64,000 nt of DNA from DSVZ01 sp037439785 (GTDB lineage Bacteria > Verrucomicrobiota > Verrucomicrobiia > Limisphaerales > J093): assembly GCA_037439785.1 (NCBI GenBank), contig JBBIVJ010000007.1, forward strand, positions 62,001-126,000, in the 5' to 3' direction. This document shows positions 26,443 to 35,195 of the stretch, piece after piece. The translations under genes and the position numbers were made by a program. Numbering within the stretch: position 1 is the stretch's first letter; every line of letters starts with the position of its first letter. The notes under the pieces were generated by a model. That model saw nothing but the letters and a program-made list of their open reading frames with translations, did no database searches and was not told the DNA's origin.

Positions 26443-26954
26443 ACCGGGTGGGTGGTCCGAATGCGGTACCACAGCGGTTGAAGGTCCGCGTCCGCCAGGG
26501 CGAGGCGGAGGAAGGTTTTGGCGCAGGGCGCCGCGGCCAGGGCCCGCTCGAACAGCCCCCACGCATCATCCAGCCGGCCCATCTGGGCGGCGTAGCAGGC
26601 CAGGTTGTAGGGCACGGTGGGGCTGTCCGGGAAACGGGAGAGGGCCGGTTGCAACGCCTCCCGGGCCTGCTCGACGCCGGCGCCCGGCAGGCGTCGCAGC
26701 GCGTAGGCCTGGTGCACCCAGCCAAACTCGCGTTCGGGCGCCAGCCGGATGATCTCCCCGGCCACGGCGGCGGCCCGGCCCCAGTCCGCCCGCTCCGCGT
26801 GGATGCCCCACTCCAGCTCGAGCACGCACGCGCAATGGCGGGCGCGCTCCCCCAACCGTCTCAACTCCTCCAGGGCGGAGTCGGCATCGCCCAGCATGAG
26901 CCAGCCCTGGGCGGCCTCGTAATGGTAGCGGTCGGGTATCGGCAGTTGGTGCAC
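26439..26954 (-). CDS. Tetratricopeptide-type helical repeat protein
   Basis: Predicted 171 aa from a GTG (VHQLPIPDRYHYEAAQGW); an ATG at 27005 would give 188 aa and is possible. At least three TPR-like helical pairs are visible: YHYEAAQGWLMLGDADSALE, then GRAAAVAGEIIRLAPEREFG, and TVPYNLACYAAQMGRLDDAW. No signal peptide, so probably cytoplasmic. Its stop overlaps the start of the methyltransferase-like gene, implying coupled synthesis. TPRs bind other proteins; the partner is unknown. Confidence 0.7.
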   Translation of the reverse strand: MHQLPIPDRYHYEAAQGWLMLGDADSALEELRRLGERARHCACVLELEWGIHAERADWGRAAAVAGEIIRLAPEREFGWVHQAYALRRLPGAGVEQAREALQPALSRFPDSPTVPYNLACYAAQMGRLDDAWGLFERALAAAPCAKTFLRLALADADLQPLWYRIRTTHPV

Positions 26955-27158
26955 GGGGCGAAGGTAGCGGGGGGAAGCTGTGCGGGCAAACGCACAGGCC
27001 GCCACTCCGGCCGCCGGAACAGGCAGGAAGGCCGGGGAATCGGGAATTCAGGAAGGTAGGAAAGCGCAAGTGGCCGGATGCCCGCAGCCGCCCCGATGTC
27101 GCGACGCACCGCCTCGCCGCCGGCTCCGGGTGGAACGGGCAACCTGCCTTTTCCCGCC

Positions 27159-27180
27159 GGGACCGCGAGGACGCGGTCCC
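27159..27180. repeat. Perfect GC-rich inverted repeat in the gap between two minus-strand genes
   Basis: GGGACCGCG at 27159-27167 and CGCGGTCCC at 27172-27180 are exact complements around a 4-base AGGA loop. It lies in the 289-bp space between the end of the GH2 gene and the start of the TPR gene and has no T-run, so it looks more like a dispersed hairpin repeat than a terminator. Confidence 0.55.
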
Positions 27181-27243
27181 TCCCTATGGGGGGCGGCGAC
27201 CCCCGCCGACCCTGCCTGTGTCGGCCTTCAAACTGGTGGTTCT

Positions 27244-30156
27244 TCAGCGGCCCGCAGGTTGAGGCGCCGCGACCAGTGCGCGCAGTTGCTCCGGCGTCAC
27301 CGCTGTCCTCGGCCGGAACCGCGGTCCGGCCATGTAGTCCAGCAGGCTGCGCCGGAACTGGCGCCGGACGGGGTCATCGTCCGGGCCGGTGTCGAGGTCC
27401 ACGCTGCACACCAGGAGCCGGCCGGGTCCGACGCGGGCCTCGAACACCAGGCCCAGGCGACGGTTGGTGAACCAGTCATCAATCACCTGCACCAGCGGGC
27501 GCAGGCGGCGGGGCAACGCCTCCAGCCGCAGCGCGCCGGCGCGGGTGATCAGGTACCACCACTGCCAGTTGCTGTGGGCGTCGGTGGGGAAGGCGGCAAA
27601 GAGCGGATGCGCCGGGTCGCAGAGAATCCCCAGGGTGTGCGGCGGCTGCCGGCCGGTCCAGGCGGTGTTCCAGAAGATGCTCGAGAACCCCAGCGCCACC
27701 GGGCCGTGGCGCGGGTCGGCGGCCACCTGGTCCCGGGGTACCAGCCAGAGCACCCGGCCGCCGGCGTTCAAGACGTCCAGGGCCGTGCGGTCCAGTTGGT
27801 GCACCACCGTGATGGCCGGCGGCACTTGCGTGGAGACCGCCGCGGGATAGACCCAGAGGTCCCAGTCATTTTCAAAGGCCGCGCCGCCGCCGTCGCTTCC
27901 CGGGCGGGAGGAGGTTTCGGTCAGTCGCACCACCAGGCGGTACCGCGCCGGGACGGGCAGGTCGGCCAGCGGAAGGCGCAGGGTGCCCAGGGCTTGGCCG
28001 GAGCCCGGGGCTATGTCCTGCCGCGTGAACCGTGCCTGCCGGTGCACCGCGCCGTGATCGTCCACCAACCGGCAGTCGGCTGTGACCTGGTGCAGCGGCG
28101 CGGGGCCGAAATGCGCCACGGCGATTTCCGCCTCGAGCCTCTCCCCCTCCCGAAAGACGCGCCGGGGCAGGCGTGCCAGCGGAACGGTGTGGTGGCAGAA
28201 CCGGCGGAACTCCCCGGCGGTCACGTAGCCCTTGGATTCCCAGAAGGCATCCAGCACGCCCACCAGGGCGGTGCCCTGGCCGGGGAAGTCGTGCAGGTCG
28301 AGCAGTTGAAAGCCGCCCAGGCCCGGCGTGCGCAGGGCCGATTCGATCTCCTCCTTGTAGCAGAGGGTCTGCAGCCGGCCAGAGGCGTGCAGAAAGTCGC
28401 GCGCCTGTCCGAGCATCCCCTGCGCCCGGAGCGAGTCGCGGAAGATTTCGAAGTTCCGCGGCTTGAGGAGCCCGGTGTAGCGGTGCAGGCCGGAGAAATC
28501 AGGGTAGGCGCACCATTGGCCGATCTCGTGGCTGACCACCGGGACGGCGTGCGCGGCCACATAGGCGCGGTAGTCGGTGACCGTCTCGGGCGAGCGGGCG
28601 TTGAGGCGGGACTTCAGGCCGGCGCCCCAGGCGTGGATGCGGGGGTCGGGGGTGACGTGGAACTGGTCTTCGGGCAGTTGCGGCCAGCCGGAGCCACCGG
28701 CGTAAAGGCGGCGGGGGTCAGCGGCCCGGTGGTGGGCGACCCATGGGCGGAGATACTCGGCGTGGCGCGGGCCGCCGGGCTCGTTGCCGGCGACCAGCAT
28801 CACAAACGAGGGGTGGTTGCCGTAGGCGCGCAGGATGCGGTCGGCCTCGCGGTACAGCCAGGCGTCCACCGGCCGTCCGTCGCCGAGGGTGGTGGATTGG
28901 TTGGGCCAGGTGGCGCATTCGACCTGGAGGTACACCCCGAGTTCATCAGCGGCCACGAAGGCGGCCTCCGGTGGGCAGTGCGAGTGGAACCGCAAATGGT
29001 TCAGGCCATGCGCGCGCGCGACGTCCAACACCCGACGCCAGGAGGCCACGTCGGTGGGCGGATGGCCCGTGCGGGGAAAGACCGAGCACTCGAGCGTGCC
29101 GCGCAGGAAGACCGGGCGGCCGTTGAGGGTGAACTGCGTGCCGGCGGTGGCGAAGTCGCGCAAGCCGAAGACCGTCTCCGCCCTGGCCGGCTCGCCGCCC
29201 CCCTCCGGCACCAACGTCGCAATCAACCGGTACAGGGCCGGATGGAACTCATCCCACAACGCCGCCTCCGGACCCAGGCTGTGGGTGAACTCGTGCTCTG
29301 CCCCCTCGGCGGTCCAGGTGACCGGGTGGCGGGCCCGGAAGCCGCCCCGGTCGGTTCCCCGGGCGGGCATGCATTCCAGCAGCAACAGGCCGCTGCCGGC
29401 GCCGGTGCCGGCGTTGCCCAGTTGCAGCCGCACCCGGGCGGTCCGCGTGGCGGCCCCGGGAAAGACCTGCACCTGCTCGATCCACACCGGCGGGGTCGCG
29501 CGCAGTTCGAGGCGGCCGACGATGCCGTTCCAATTGCCCTGGGTGTGGTCGCTGATGCTGTGGGCGTTTTCGCCCACGTCCACGATGCGGCGGTTGTCCA
29601 CCCGCACCGTCAAGCGGTACCGGCCCGGGCGGGGCAGGACGCCCAGATCGTATTCGTGCGGGGTGGACAGGCTGTCGTTCGCGCCCAGAAACCGTTCATC
29701 CCACCAGACCCGCGTTTCCCAGTGCGGCCGCTCCAGAAACAGGACCACGCGCCGGCCGGCCCACGCGGCGGGCACGGTCACTTCCCGTTGATACCAGGCC
29801 ACGCCCACGTAGTGGCGCTCGGGTTGGAGCCAAAAGGGCACCTTGACCCGGCCCGGCTCGCGGTACGGCGCCCACTCCGGCTCGGTGAACCACGACCGGT
29901 CCACAATCCCGCCGGTCCAGGGCGTATGGGTGGTAATGGGGTCGCCCCAGCCCTGGGCGGTCAGCACGCCGGGCAGGCGCACCCGCTCCGGCAGGGGACG
30001 GGCAAACCACCCGGCCGCCACTCCAGCATCCTCCCGGTCCAATGCCAGCCGCCAGCGCCCGGCCAGGGAGAGGGTGTCCTCTCCGCCGCGGACCCCGGCA
30101 CCGCACGCGATTCCTGCCCCGACCAGCACCCGGCCCAGCCACACGCGGATGTTCAC
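27244..30156 (-). CDS. Secreted glycoside hydrolase family 2 enzyme
   Basis: Predicted 970 aa from a GTG giving VNIRVWLGRVLVGAGIACGA, which forms a signal peptide; the frame is open further upstream but crosses rpmB. Domain order: jelly-roll sugar-binding domain (about 30-200, with RVVLFLERPHWETRVWWDE), immunoglobulin-like domain, TIM barrel, and a long C-terminal extension (about 700-970). The barrel has the GH2 acid/base motif NHPSFVMLVAGNEPGG (Glu about 456) and the nucleophile in VVSHEIGQWCAYP (Glu about 543). This subgroup of GH2 is typically found in Bacteroidetes and Verrucomicrobia glycan loci. The exact sugar (galactosidase, mannosidase or glucuronidase) cannot be told. Starts diverge from rpmB over about 105 bp. 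Confidence 0.9.
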   Translation of the reverse strand: MNIRVWLGRVLVGAGIACGAGVRGGEDTLSLAGRWRLALDREDAGVAAGWFARPLPERVRLPGVLTAQGWGDPITTHTPWTGGIVDRSWFTEPEWAPYREPGRVKVPFWLQPERHYVGVAWYQREVTVPAAWAGRRVVLFLERPHWETRVWWDERFLGANDSLSTPHEYDLGVLPRPGRYRLTVRVDNRRIVDVGENAHSISDHTQGNWNGIVGRLELRATPPVWIEQVQVFPGAATRTARVRLQLGNAGTGAGSGLLLLECMPARGTDRGGFRARHPVTWTAEGAEHEFTHSLGPEAALWDEFHPALYRLIATLVPEGGGEPARAETVFGLRDFATAGTQFTLNGRPVFLRGTLECSVFPRTGHPPTDVASWRRVLDVARAHGLNHLRFHSHCPPEAAFVAADELGVYLQVECATWPNQSTTLGDGRPVDAWLYREADRILRAYGNHPSFVMLVAGNEPGGPRHAEYLRPWVAHHRAADPRRLYAGGSGWPQLPEDQFHVTPDPRIHAWGAGLKSRLNARSPETVTDYRAYVAAHAVPVVSHEIGQWCAYPDFSGLHRYTGLLKPRNFEIFRDSLRAQGMLGQARDFLHASGRLQTLCYKEEIESALRTPGLGGFQLLDLHDFPGQGTALVGVLDAFWESKGYVTAGEFRRFCHHTVPLARLPRRVFREGERLEAEIAVAHFGPAPLHQVTADCRLVDDHGAVHRQARFTRQDIAPGSGQALGTLRLPLADLPVPARYRLVVRLTETSSRPGSDGGGAAFENDWDLWVYPAAVSTQVPPAITVVHQLDRTALDVLNAGGRVLWLVPRDQVAADPRHGPVALGFSSIFWNTAWTGRQPPHTLGILCDPAHPLFAAFPTDAHSNWQWWYLITRAGALRLEALPRRLRPLVQVIDDWFTNRRLGLVFEARVGPGRLLVCSVDLDTGPDDDPVRRQFRRSLLDYMAGPRFRPRTAVTPEQLRALVAAPQPAGR

Positions 30157-30262
30157 GCGCCGAGCAAACGCCCCCACCGCCGCCCTGGCGAGCGCGAAAG
30201 CGCCGCCCCCAAACTCCGGCTTGCGCCGGGGGCCGGAACCTGCCACTATCTCCGGCTTTGTT

Positions 30263-30556
30263 ATGGCGAGAATTTGTGCACTCACCGGCAAACGCCCCAT
30301 CAAGGGCAATCGCATCTGGCGCAGCGGCAAGCCCAAGAAACAGGGCGGCATCGGCACCCACGTCACCGCCATCACCAAGCGCCGCTTTTTCCCCAACCTC
30401 CAACGGGTCAAGGCGGTGGTCAACGGCCGCGTCCGGTACATCCGCGTCGCCGCCTCGGCCATCAAGAAGGGCCTGGTGGTCAAACCGCCCCGGCGGGATT
30501 GGAAACCCGGCACGGCAAAAACGGCCGCCCCGGCCGGCGCCGGACAGACCGCCTGA
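30263..30556 (+). CDS. rpmB: 50S ribosomal protein L28
   Basis: Predicted 97 aa. It begins MARICALTGKRPIKGNRI and continues with KRRFFPNLQRVKAVVNGRVR and IRVAASAIKKGLVVKP, the full L28 signature. An 18-20 residue Ala/Pro/Lys-rich tail follows the family core, a mild extension. The frame begins much earlier, but the ATG at 30263 is the family start. It stands alone here rather than with rpmG. Confidence 0.95.
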   Translation: MARICALTGKRPIKGNRIWRSGKPKKQGGIGTHVTAITKRRFFPNLQRVKAVVNGRVRYIRVAASAIKKGLVVKPPRRDWKPGTAKTAAPAGAGQTA

Positions 30557-30565
30557 ACCGGCCCT

Positions 30566-30595
30566 GCCCACTCCGGGCGAGGAGTGGGGCCTCGC
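30566..30595 (+). terminator. Possible terminator hairpin after rpmB
   Basis: CCCACTCC at 30567-30574 pairs exactly with GGAGTGGG at 30581-30588, about 10 bp past the rpmB stop. The T-run is weak (CTCGCCTACTTTGTC follows), so termination here is likely but not certain. Confidence 0.4.
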
Positions 30596-30701
30596 CTACT
30601 TTGTCGTCCCCGCCCACCGCCGTGCCCGCTCCCGTGCGAGGCGGCGCTTCCCGCGCCGGTTCGCTCTTGACGCAACGGGCGGCTGTGATTGCATCCGCCG
30701 C

Positions 30702-31088
30702 ATGAAATGCAACTGGTGGCTCCTGCTGGTGGTGTTTTGCTTCGTGTCCCTGACGCCGGGCTGTTACTCGACGGTGGAAGGGCGGAAACGGGCGGGCCTT
30801 CCCTTCCGCAAGGACCGGCTGGAAAGCCGCTATGAGCGCATACCGGCAGAAGTTTTTGCCGCCGCCAAGGCCGTGCTGGCTGACATGGGCACCCTGACCG
30901 GGGAAAACACCATCGCCAGTACCCTCGAGGCCAAGGTGGACAACAACACCATCTGGGTGAAGGTCGCCGAGGTCGAGCCCGGCATCACCCAGGTGTGGGT
31001 GCAGGCCCGCCGCAATGCGCTGGCCGGCAACGTGGACGTGGCCAGCGAGGTGGACAAGCGCATCGCCCTCGAACTTCAGGCCCGCTGA
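30702..31088 (+). CDS. Small lipoprotein, DUF3568-like
   Basis: Predicted 128 aa. The N-terminus is a lipoprotein signal: MKCNWWLLLVVFCFVSLTPGC, with lipobox LTPGC and Cys about residue 21. After processing, a small alpha/beta domain remains (ERIPAEVFAAAKAVLADMG, then TLEAKVDNNTIWVKVAEVEP), resembling the DUF3568 type found in Gram-negative lipoproteins; the family call is tentative. Its stop overlaps the tail of the convergent TPR gene by 13 bp. Confidence 0.7.
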   Translation: MKCNWWLLLVVFCFVSLTPGCYSTVEGRKRAGLPFRKDRLESRYERIPAEVFAAAKAVLADMGTLTGENTIASTLEAKVDNNTIWVKVAEVEPGITQVWVQARRNALAGNVDVASEVDKRIALELQAR

Positions 31089-32299
31089 GGCGGACCGCTT
31101 TTTAGCCCCATCCGGGGATCCGCCGAGCCCGGCTTCAACGCCGGGCTCGTTCGTTTGGCCGCCAGTTGGCGGGGCAGCAGGGCCAGACGCCGCCGCGCCT
31201 GCTCGGCGGCCGGGGCGGCGGGGTCGCGCTCGATGATGCGCTCCAGCGCGCGCTGCGCGGCGGCCGGGTCCGGCGGATCGTCCAGGTGCACATCCGCCAG
31301 CAGGTTCAACCAGTGCACGACCTGCTGGGCCGGGGCGTGGGGCTGGGCGATGAGCTGCTCGAGCTGCTCGGCGGCCAGGTCGGGGCGGTGAAATTCCTGG
31401 CGGTACAACAGCGCCAGCTCTTCGCGGGTCCGGTTGTCCTCGGGGAACCGCTCCAACTGCGCCACCAGTTGCTCGGCGCGAGCGTGGGGGTCGCTGTCGC
31501 GGGGCGTGATCTGCGGCGGCTCGCCCCTCAGGCCAAGCCGGTCCGGGGCGCGCGGCACCTCCGGGCGCCGACGCTGGCGCTGGTCTTCGAGCATGGCCTG
31601 GGGCGTGAGATGGGCCAGCCGCTGGCGGGCCAGATGGGCTTCCGGAGTGCCGGGCAACAGGTGTTCGATGCGCTCGAGCGCGGCCCGGGCCGCCGCGCGG
31701 TCGCCTGCCAGGCGCAGATGCCATTCCGCCAGGCGCAACAGGGCAAAGGCCACGTTCCGGGGGGCGAGGCCCGGCTGCGCCAGGCAGGACCCGATGGTGG
31801 CAGTGGCGGCCGGCAGGTCCCGCAGGTCTTCGGCCTGGATTTCCGCCAGCAGCATCAGCCCCCGGAAATGGCCCGGGAACCGCTCGAGCTGCGCCCGCAC
31901 TTCGGCCGCGGCCTCGAGGTAACGCCCCTGCTTGCGCCGCGCCTCCGCCACCGAGAAGAACGGCTCGGGGTCGGGCGCTCTCCCCCCGCCGTCAAAAAGG
32001 CTGCCGGCCCAGCGTCCCAGACTCTCCGCCAGGCTGGGCACCCAGATCAGGGCCAGGATCAGGCCCCCTACCGCGGCCATCGGCACGCCGACAAAGGCCG
32101 TGACCTCGTCCCATCGCACGAACAACGGCCCCACCACCCACCCCAGAAAAGCCAGGTCCGCCGCGGTGGCCAGGAGGCGGACGACCAGCGCCGGCCGGTC
32201 CTCGCTGCGCCGCCAGACCCGGCGGAATGCCCAGATCAGCAGGCCGAGGAAGGCTCCCCACGCCGCCACAAACAGCAGGGTCTTGAACACGGTGACCAT
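31076..32299 (-). CDS. Membrane protein with C-terminal TPR repeats
   Basis: Predicted 407 aa. Three membrane helices (about 5-24, 42-60 and 66-92) precede a cytoplasmic helical-repeat region (about 108-400) with YLEAAAEVRAQLERFPGHFR, RAALERIEHLLPGTPEAH and LAAEQLEQLIAQPHA-like helices. The periodicity and the alternation of small residues with Ala/Leu fit TPRs. It is downstream of pilT on the same strand, 43 bp after its stop. A scaffold role for a pilus or envelope assembly is suggested by context only. Confidence 0.7.
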   Translation of the reverse strand: MVTVFKTLLFVAAWGAFLGLLIWAFRRVWRRSEDRPALVVRLLATAADLAFLGWVVGPLFVRWDEVTAFVGVPMAAVGGLILALIWVPSLAESLGRWAGSLFDGGGRAPDPEPFFSVAEARRKQGRYLEAAAEVRAQLERFPGHFRGLMLLAEIQAEDLRDLPAATATIGSCLAQPGLAPRNVAFALLRLAEWHLRLAGDRAAARAALERIEHLLPGTPEAHLARQRLAHLTPQAMLEDQRQRRRPEVPRAPDRLGLRGEPPQITPRDSDPHARAEQLVAQLERFPEDNRTREELALLYRQEFHRPDLAAEQLEQLIAQPHAPAQQVVHWLNLLADVHLDDPPDPAAAQRALERIIERDPAAPAAEQARRRLALLPRQLAAKRTSPALKPGSADPRMGLKSGPPQRA

Positions 32300-32342
32300 A
32301 CATGCCCGCCGGTCCGCCCTGCTCCGCCGCGGCGGAGTCGGC

Positions 32343-33410
32343 TTAGACGGCGGCGGCGCTCTTGCTCAGGCGTTCCGGTTGCCGCGCCCGGCTCAGCGCC
32401 ACGTCGTAGCTGATCAGGCAGCGGCGGTACAAATCGCTCAGACAGGCGTCGAACAAAACCATCCCGTCCCTGGCGCCGGTTTGGAGGATGGTCTCCAGCA
32501 GGTGAAGCTGGTTTTCGCGGATGACCTTGCGGACCGCGGGGGTGGCCACGAGCAGTTCGTAGGCGAGGGTGCGCCGGGCGCGGTCCACGCTGGGCAGCAG
32601 TTCCTGGCAGATGATGCCCTGCAGGCAACTGGCCAGTTGCAGGATGATCTGCCGCTGGGCCGCGCCCTCGAACACGCCGATGATCCGCTCCAGCGCGTGC
32701 CCCACGCTGGGCGAGTGCAGCGTGGCCAGGACCAGATGGCCCGTCTCCGCCGCTGTCAGCGCCGTGGCGATGGCCTCGTGGTCCCGCATCTCGCCGATGG
32801 CAATCACGTCCGGGTCCTGGCGCAGAACGTGGATCAGCGCCCGCGAAAACGAGGGGGTGTCGGTCAGCACCTCCTGTTGCACCACAATGGCCCGCCGGGA
32901 GGGGTGCACAAACTCGATCGGGTCCTCGATGGTCACGATCTTGCACCGCCGCTCCCGGTTGATGAGGTCCACCAGGCAGTTGAGCGTGGTGGTCTTGCCC
33001 GCGCCGGCCGGACCGGCAATCAGCAGCAGGCCCACCGGCCGCCGCGCCAGCTCGTCCAGCTTCGCCGGCAACCCCAGCTCGGCCCGGTCGGGAATGACCT
33101 CCCCCACAAACCGCAGGCTGAATTCCGGATGCCCGGCCCGGCTGTATACGGTCAACCGCACCCGTCCCACCGGTGGTGGGCAGTTCAGGGAGGCGCACCA
33201 TTCCCGCTCCCGCTCGAAGGCCGCCCGCTGGGCGGGAGTCAGCACCGCGGCCGCCAGCGCCTCGAGGTCCGCCTCGGTCCACGGCGCCCCTTCAAGGAAC
33301 AACTCGCCGTTGATGCGGAAGGCCGGCGGCAGGCCGGCCACCAGGTGGAGGTCGGAGGCGCCCCGTTCATGGGCCTCGGCCAGCAGGGCATCCAGGCGCT
33401 TGCGGCTCAT
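32343..33410 (-). CDS. pilT: PilT-type pilus retraction/secretion ATPase
   Basis: Predicted 355 aa, near the normal PilT length (about 345). It powers type IV pilus retraction as a hexamer of the secretion-ATPase superfamily. Visible motifs: GASDLHLVAGLPPAFRINGE, Walker A GPAGAGKTTT (about 133-142), Asp box IVTIEDPIEF, Walker B IGEMRDHEAIATALTAAETG and His box LVLATLHS. The C-terminal AIRNLIRE-like motif of classical PilT is not obvious, so a PilT/PilU-like or gliding paralogue cannot be excluded. It follows a TPR gene with 1 bp between stop and start; no pilin gene is adjacent. Confidence 0.85.
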   Translation of the reverse strand: MSRKRLDALLAEAHERGASDLHLVAGLPPAFRINGELFLEGAPWTEADLEALAAAVLTPAQRAAFEREREWCASLNCPPPVGRVRLTVYSRAGHPEFSLRFVGEVIPDRAELGLPAKLDELARRPVGLLLIAGPAGAGKTTTLNCLVDLINRERRCKIVTIEDPIEFVHPSRRAIVVQQEVLTDTPSFSRALIHVLRQDPDVIAIGEMRDHEAIATALTAAETGHLVLATLHSPSVGHALERIIGVFEGAAQRQIILQLASCLQGIICQELLPSVDRARRTLAYELLVATPAVRKVIRENQLHLLETILQTGARDGMVLFDACLSDLYRRCLISYDVALSRARQPERLSKSAAAV

Positions 33411-33411
33411 G

Positions 33412-34191
33412 TCAGCCGCTCCACCAGCGCCGCCAGCAGCCCAGCCAGCGCTGCCAGGTGGTGAGGCCGGCCAGGTCCGCGTCCAGGCCGCGGGCCTCGG
33501 GGCATTCCGGGTCCAACTGCCGCGCCCGCTCCAGGGCCAGCCGGGCCTCAGCGACCCACCCCAGGGCCAGTTGGCCGCGGCCCACTTCAAGCCAGAGCAC
33601 CGCCGCGGCCGCCTCGAGGGCCAGCGCCTGGCGGGCCAGTTTCAACGCCAGCACCGGTGCCCGGTACAGGCGGTACACGCGCGCTGCCAACCAGGGCCAC
33701 AACCAGTCCGCCGGCGCCGCGGCGAGCGCCTTGCTGAAACAGTAGTCCGAGCGCCGCTCGCGGCGGGCCAGCAACACCTCGCCCCGCGCCAGCCACAGGG
33801 CCGGCGCGCCGACCGGCTCCCGCAACGAGGCATCCGAAAAGGCCAGCGCCGCCTCCAGGTCCCCGGCCCGGGCACAGGTCACGGCCTTGAGGGCAAGCAG
33901 CTCGGGGTCCTCGGGAAGGCGTTCGAGCGCCCGGTCGGCCCACGCCCGGGCTTCCTCCACCTCGTTCAACTCGAGCAGCAGGCGCACCTGACCGGCCCAG
34001 GCGGGCGCCAGGTGGGGGTTGCGCTGCGCGACGCGGCTGAAGTGCCGCAGCGCCGCCTCGAAATAGCCGGCGCGAAAGACGCGGTCCGCCTCCGCCAACC
34101 CCTGCGCCTCCTCGACCGGAGCGGTCTCGGTGCGGGCGGCGCCCTCTTCCTCGTGAAGGTCCCCGAATTCGAGGTGAGCAAAGCGGCTCAT
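33412..34191 (-). CDS. TPR-repeat protein upstream of pilT
   Basis: Predicted 259 aa from the ATG giving MSRFAHLEFGD; a more distal ATG 10 codons upstream is possible. Residues 45-250 are arranged as TPR helices, such as ADRVFRAGYFEAALRHFSRV, LNEVEEARAWADRALERLP and LKLARQALALEAAAAVLWLE. There is no export signal. The 1-bp spacing to pilT implies co-translation and suggests assistance to the ATPase, an inference from position. Confidence 0.7.
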   Translation of the reverse strand: MSRFAHLEFGDLHEEEGAARTETAPVEEAQGLAEADRVFRAGYFEAALRHFSRVAQRNPHLAPAWAGQVRLLLELNEVEEARAWADRALERLPEDPELLALKAVTCARAGDLEAALAFSDASLREPVGAPALWLARGEVLLARRERRSDYCFSKALAAAPADWLWPWLAARVYRLYRAPVLALKLARQALALEAAAAVLWLEVGRGQLALGWVAEARLALERARQLDPECPEARGLDADLAGLTTWQRWLGCWRRWWSG

Positions 34192-34276
34192 GGCGTGGGG
34201 CCGGCGGGCCGGCCACGACAAGGTAACGTTGCCGCCGCGGGCGGGCCAGCGGTTTCCCCCTCACCGCGCGTCGGCC

Positions 34277-35098
34277 TCAGAAAAACGGATTGTGTGCCCG
34301 CTCCTCGGCCACGGTGGTCAGAGGGCCGTGGCCGGGGCAGATCAGCGTCTCGGGCGGCAGCGACAGAATCTGACGGCGGACGACCTCGCGGGCTGCGGCG
34401 GCGTCGCCGGGCACGCGGCCCATCGAGCCGGCGAACAGGGCGTCGCCCACGAAGGCCACGTGCGGGGCGTCTTCCGGCCAGTTGCCCACCAGGTAGGTCA
34501 CGCCGTCCTCGGTGTGGCCGGGGGTGGGGCGATGGGTGATGCGCAGGCTGCCGAGCGGGACGCACTCCTGGGGGCGGTTGCGCTGGTCCACGGGGGCGTC
34601 CGGGCCGCTGGTGTGCAGCCGCAGCCGCGGGAAGCGCGCCCGCAGGGGCGCCACGCCGGCGACGTGGTCGGGATGGGCATGGGTGAGGAACAGGTGCCGG
34701 GGCTGCAACGCCTCCCGCTCGATTTCGGCCAGGATCGGCGCCGCGTCGAAACCGGTGTCAAACACCGCCGCCTCGCGGGTGACCTCGTCCCAGACCAGGT
34801 AGGCGTGGACGGCCAGGCCCGCCTGGCGGGTGCTCAACACGCGCAGTTCGCGCCAACGGCCCAGGTCCACTGCCGCCGGCCGCCACCCTTCGGCCAGCGC
34901 CTGCAACCTGGCAGGGTCCAGTCCGAGCACGCGGGCCAGGCCGGCCCAGTCCACTGCGGCGGGCGGCCGCCCGGACTGTTCCCAACCGGCCAGTTCGGCC
35001 GGCCGCAACGCCGCGGCCGCCGCCACTTCTTCCAAAGACCGGCAGGCATGATGGCGCGCCTTCTGGAGCACGTCCCCACTGTGGTCTTCCAACTCCAT
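34277..35098 (-). CDS. HTH-domain/metallo-beta-lactamase fold fusion
   Basis: Predicted 273 aa from the ATG giving MELEDHSGDVLQKARHH. Residues 10-72 form a helix-turn-helix-like module (SLEEVAAAAALRPAELAGWE, then WAGLARVLGLDPARLQALA), similar to an XRE domain. Residues 80-273 form a glyoxalase-II-like MBL domain with LTHAHPDHVAGV (His140, His142, Asp144, His145), PTPGHTEDGVTYLVG (metal His), FVGDALFAGSMGR (metal Asp) and CPGHGPLTTV (His). It hydrolyses a thioester or phospho/sulfur ester in the relatives. A regulator-hydrolase fusion is unusual; the HTH may respond to the product. Confidence 0.8.
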   Translation of the reverse strand: MELEDHSGDVLQKARHHACRSLEEVAAAAALRPAELAGWEQSGRPPAAVDWAGLARVLGLDPARLQALAEGWRPAAVDLGRWRELRVLSTRQAGLAVHAYLVWDEVTREAAVFDTGFDAAPILAEIEREALQPRHLFLTHAHPDHVAGVAPLRARFPRLRLHTSGPDAPVDQRNRPQECVPLGSLRITHRPTPGHTEDGVTYLVGNWPEDAPHVAFVGDALFAGSMGRVPGDAAAAREVVRRQILSLPPETLICPGHGPLTTVAEERAHNPFF

Positions 35099-35195
35099 GG
35101 CCGCGGAGCGTAGCCGTGAGCGGCCGGGGTGCAAGCCGGGGCTGCCAACGGTTTTTTCCATTGCCGGGAGGGCGGCCCGTGGCTTCAACAAGAGC

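Noticed and set aside
27159..27180. Terminator for the TPR/methyltransferase unit
   Set aside because: The hairpin is upstream of that unit's start and lacks a T-run on either strand, so it was recorded as a repeat.
30566..30595. A confident terminator for rpmB
   Set aside because: The stem is perfect but the following bases are not T-rich. It was kept only as a low-confidence terminator.
26980..30705. A very long plus-strand open frame antisense to the GH2 gene
   Set aside because: High GC makes stop codons rare in antisense frames. The translation is low-complexity (Gly/Ala/Arg/His-rich) with no family motif, while the minus strand encodes a complete GH2 enzyme.
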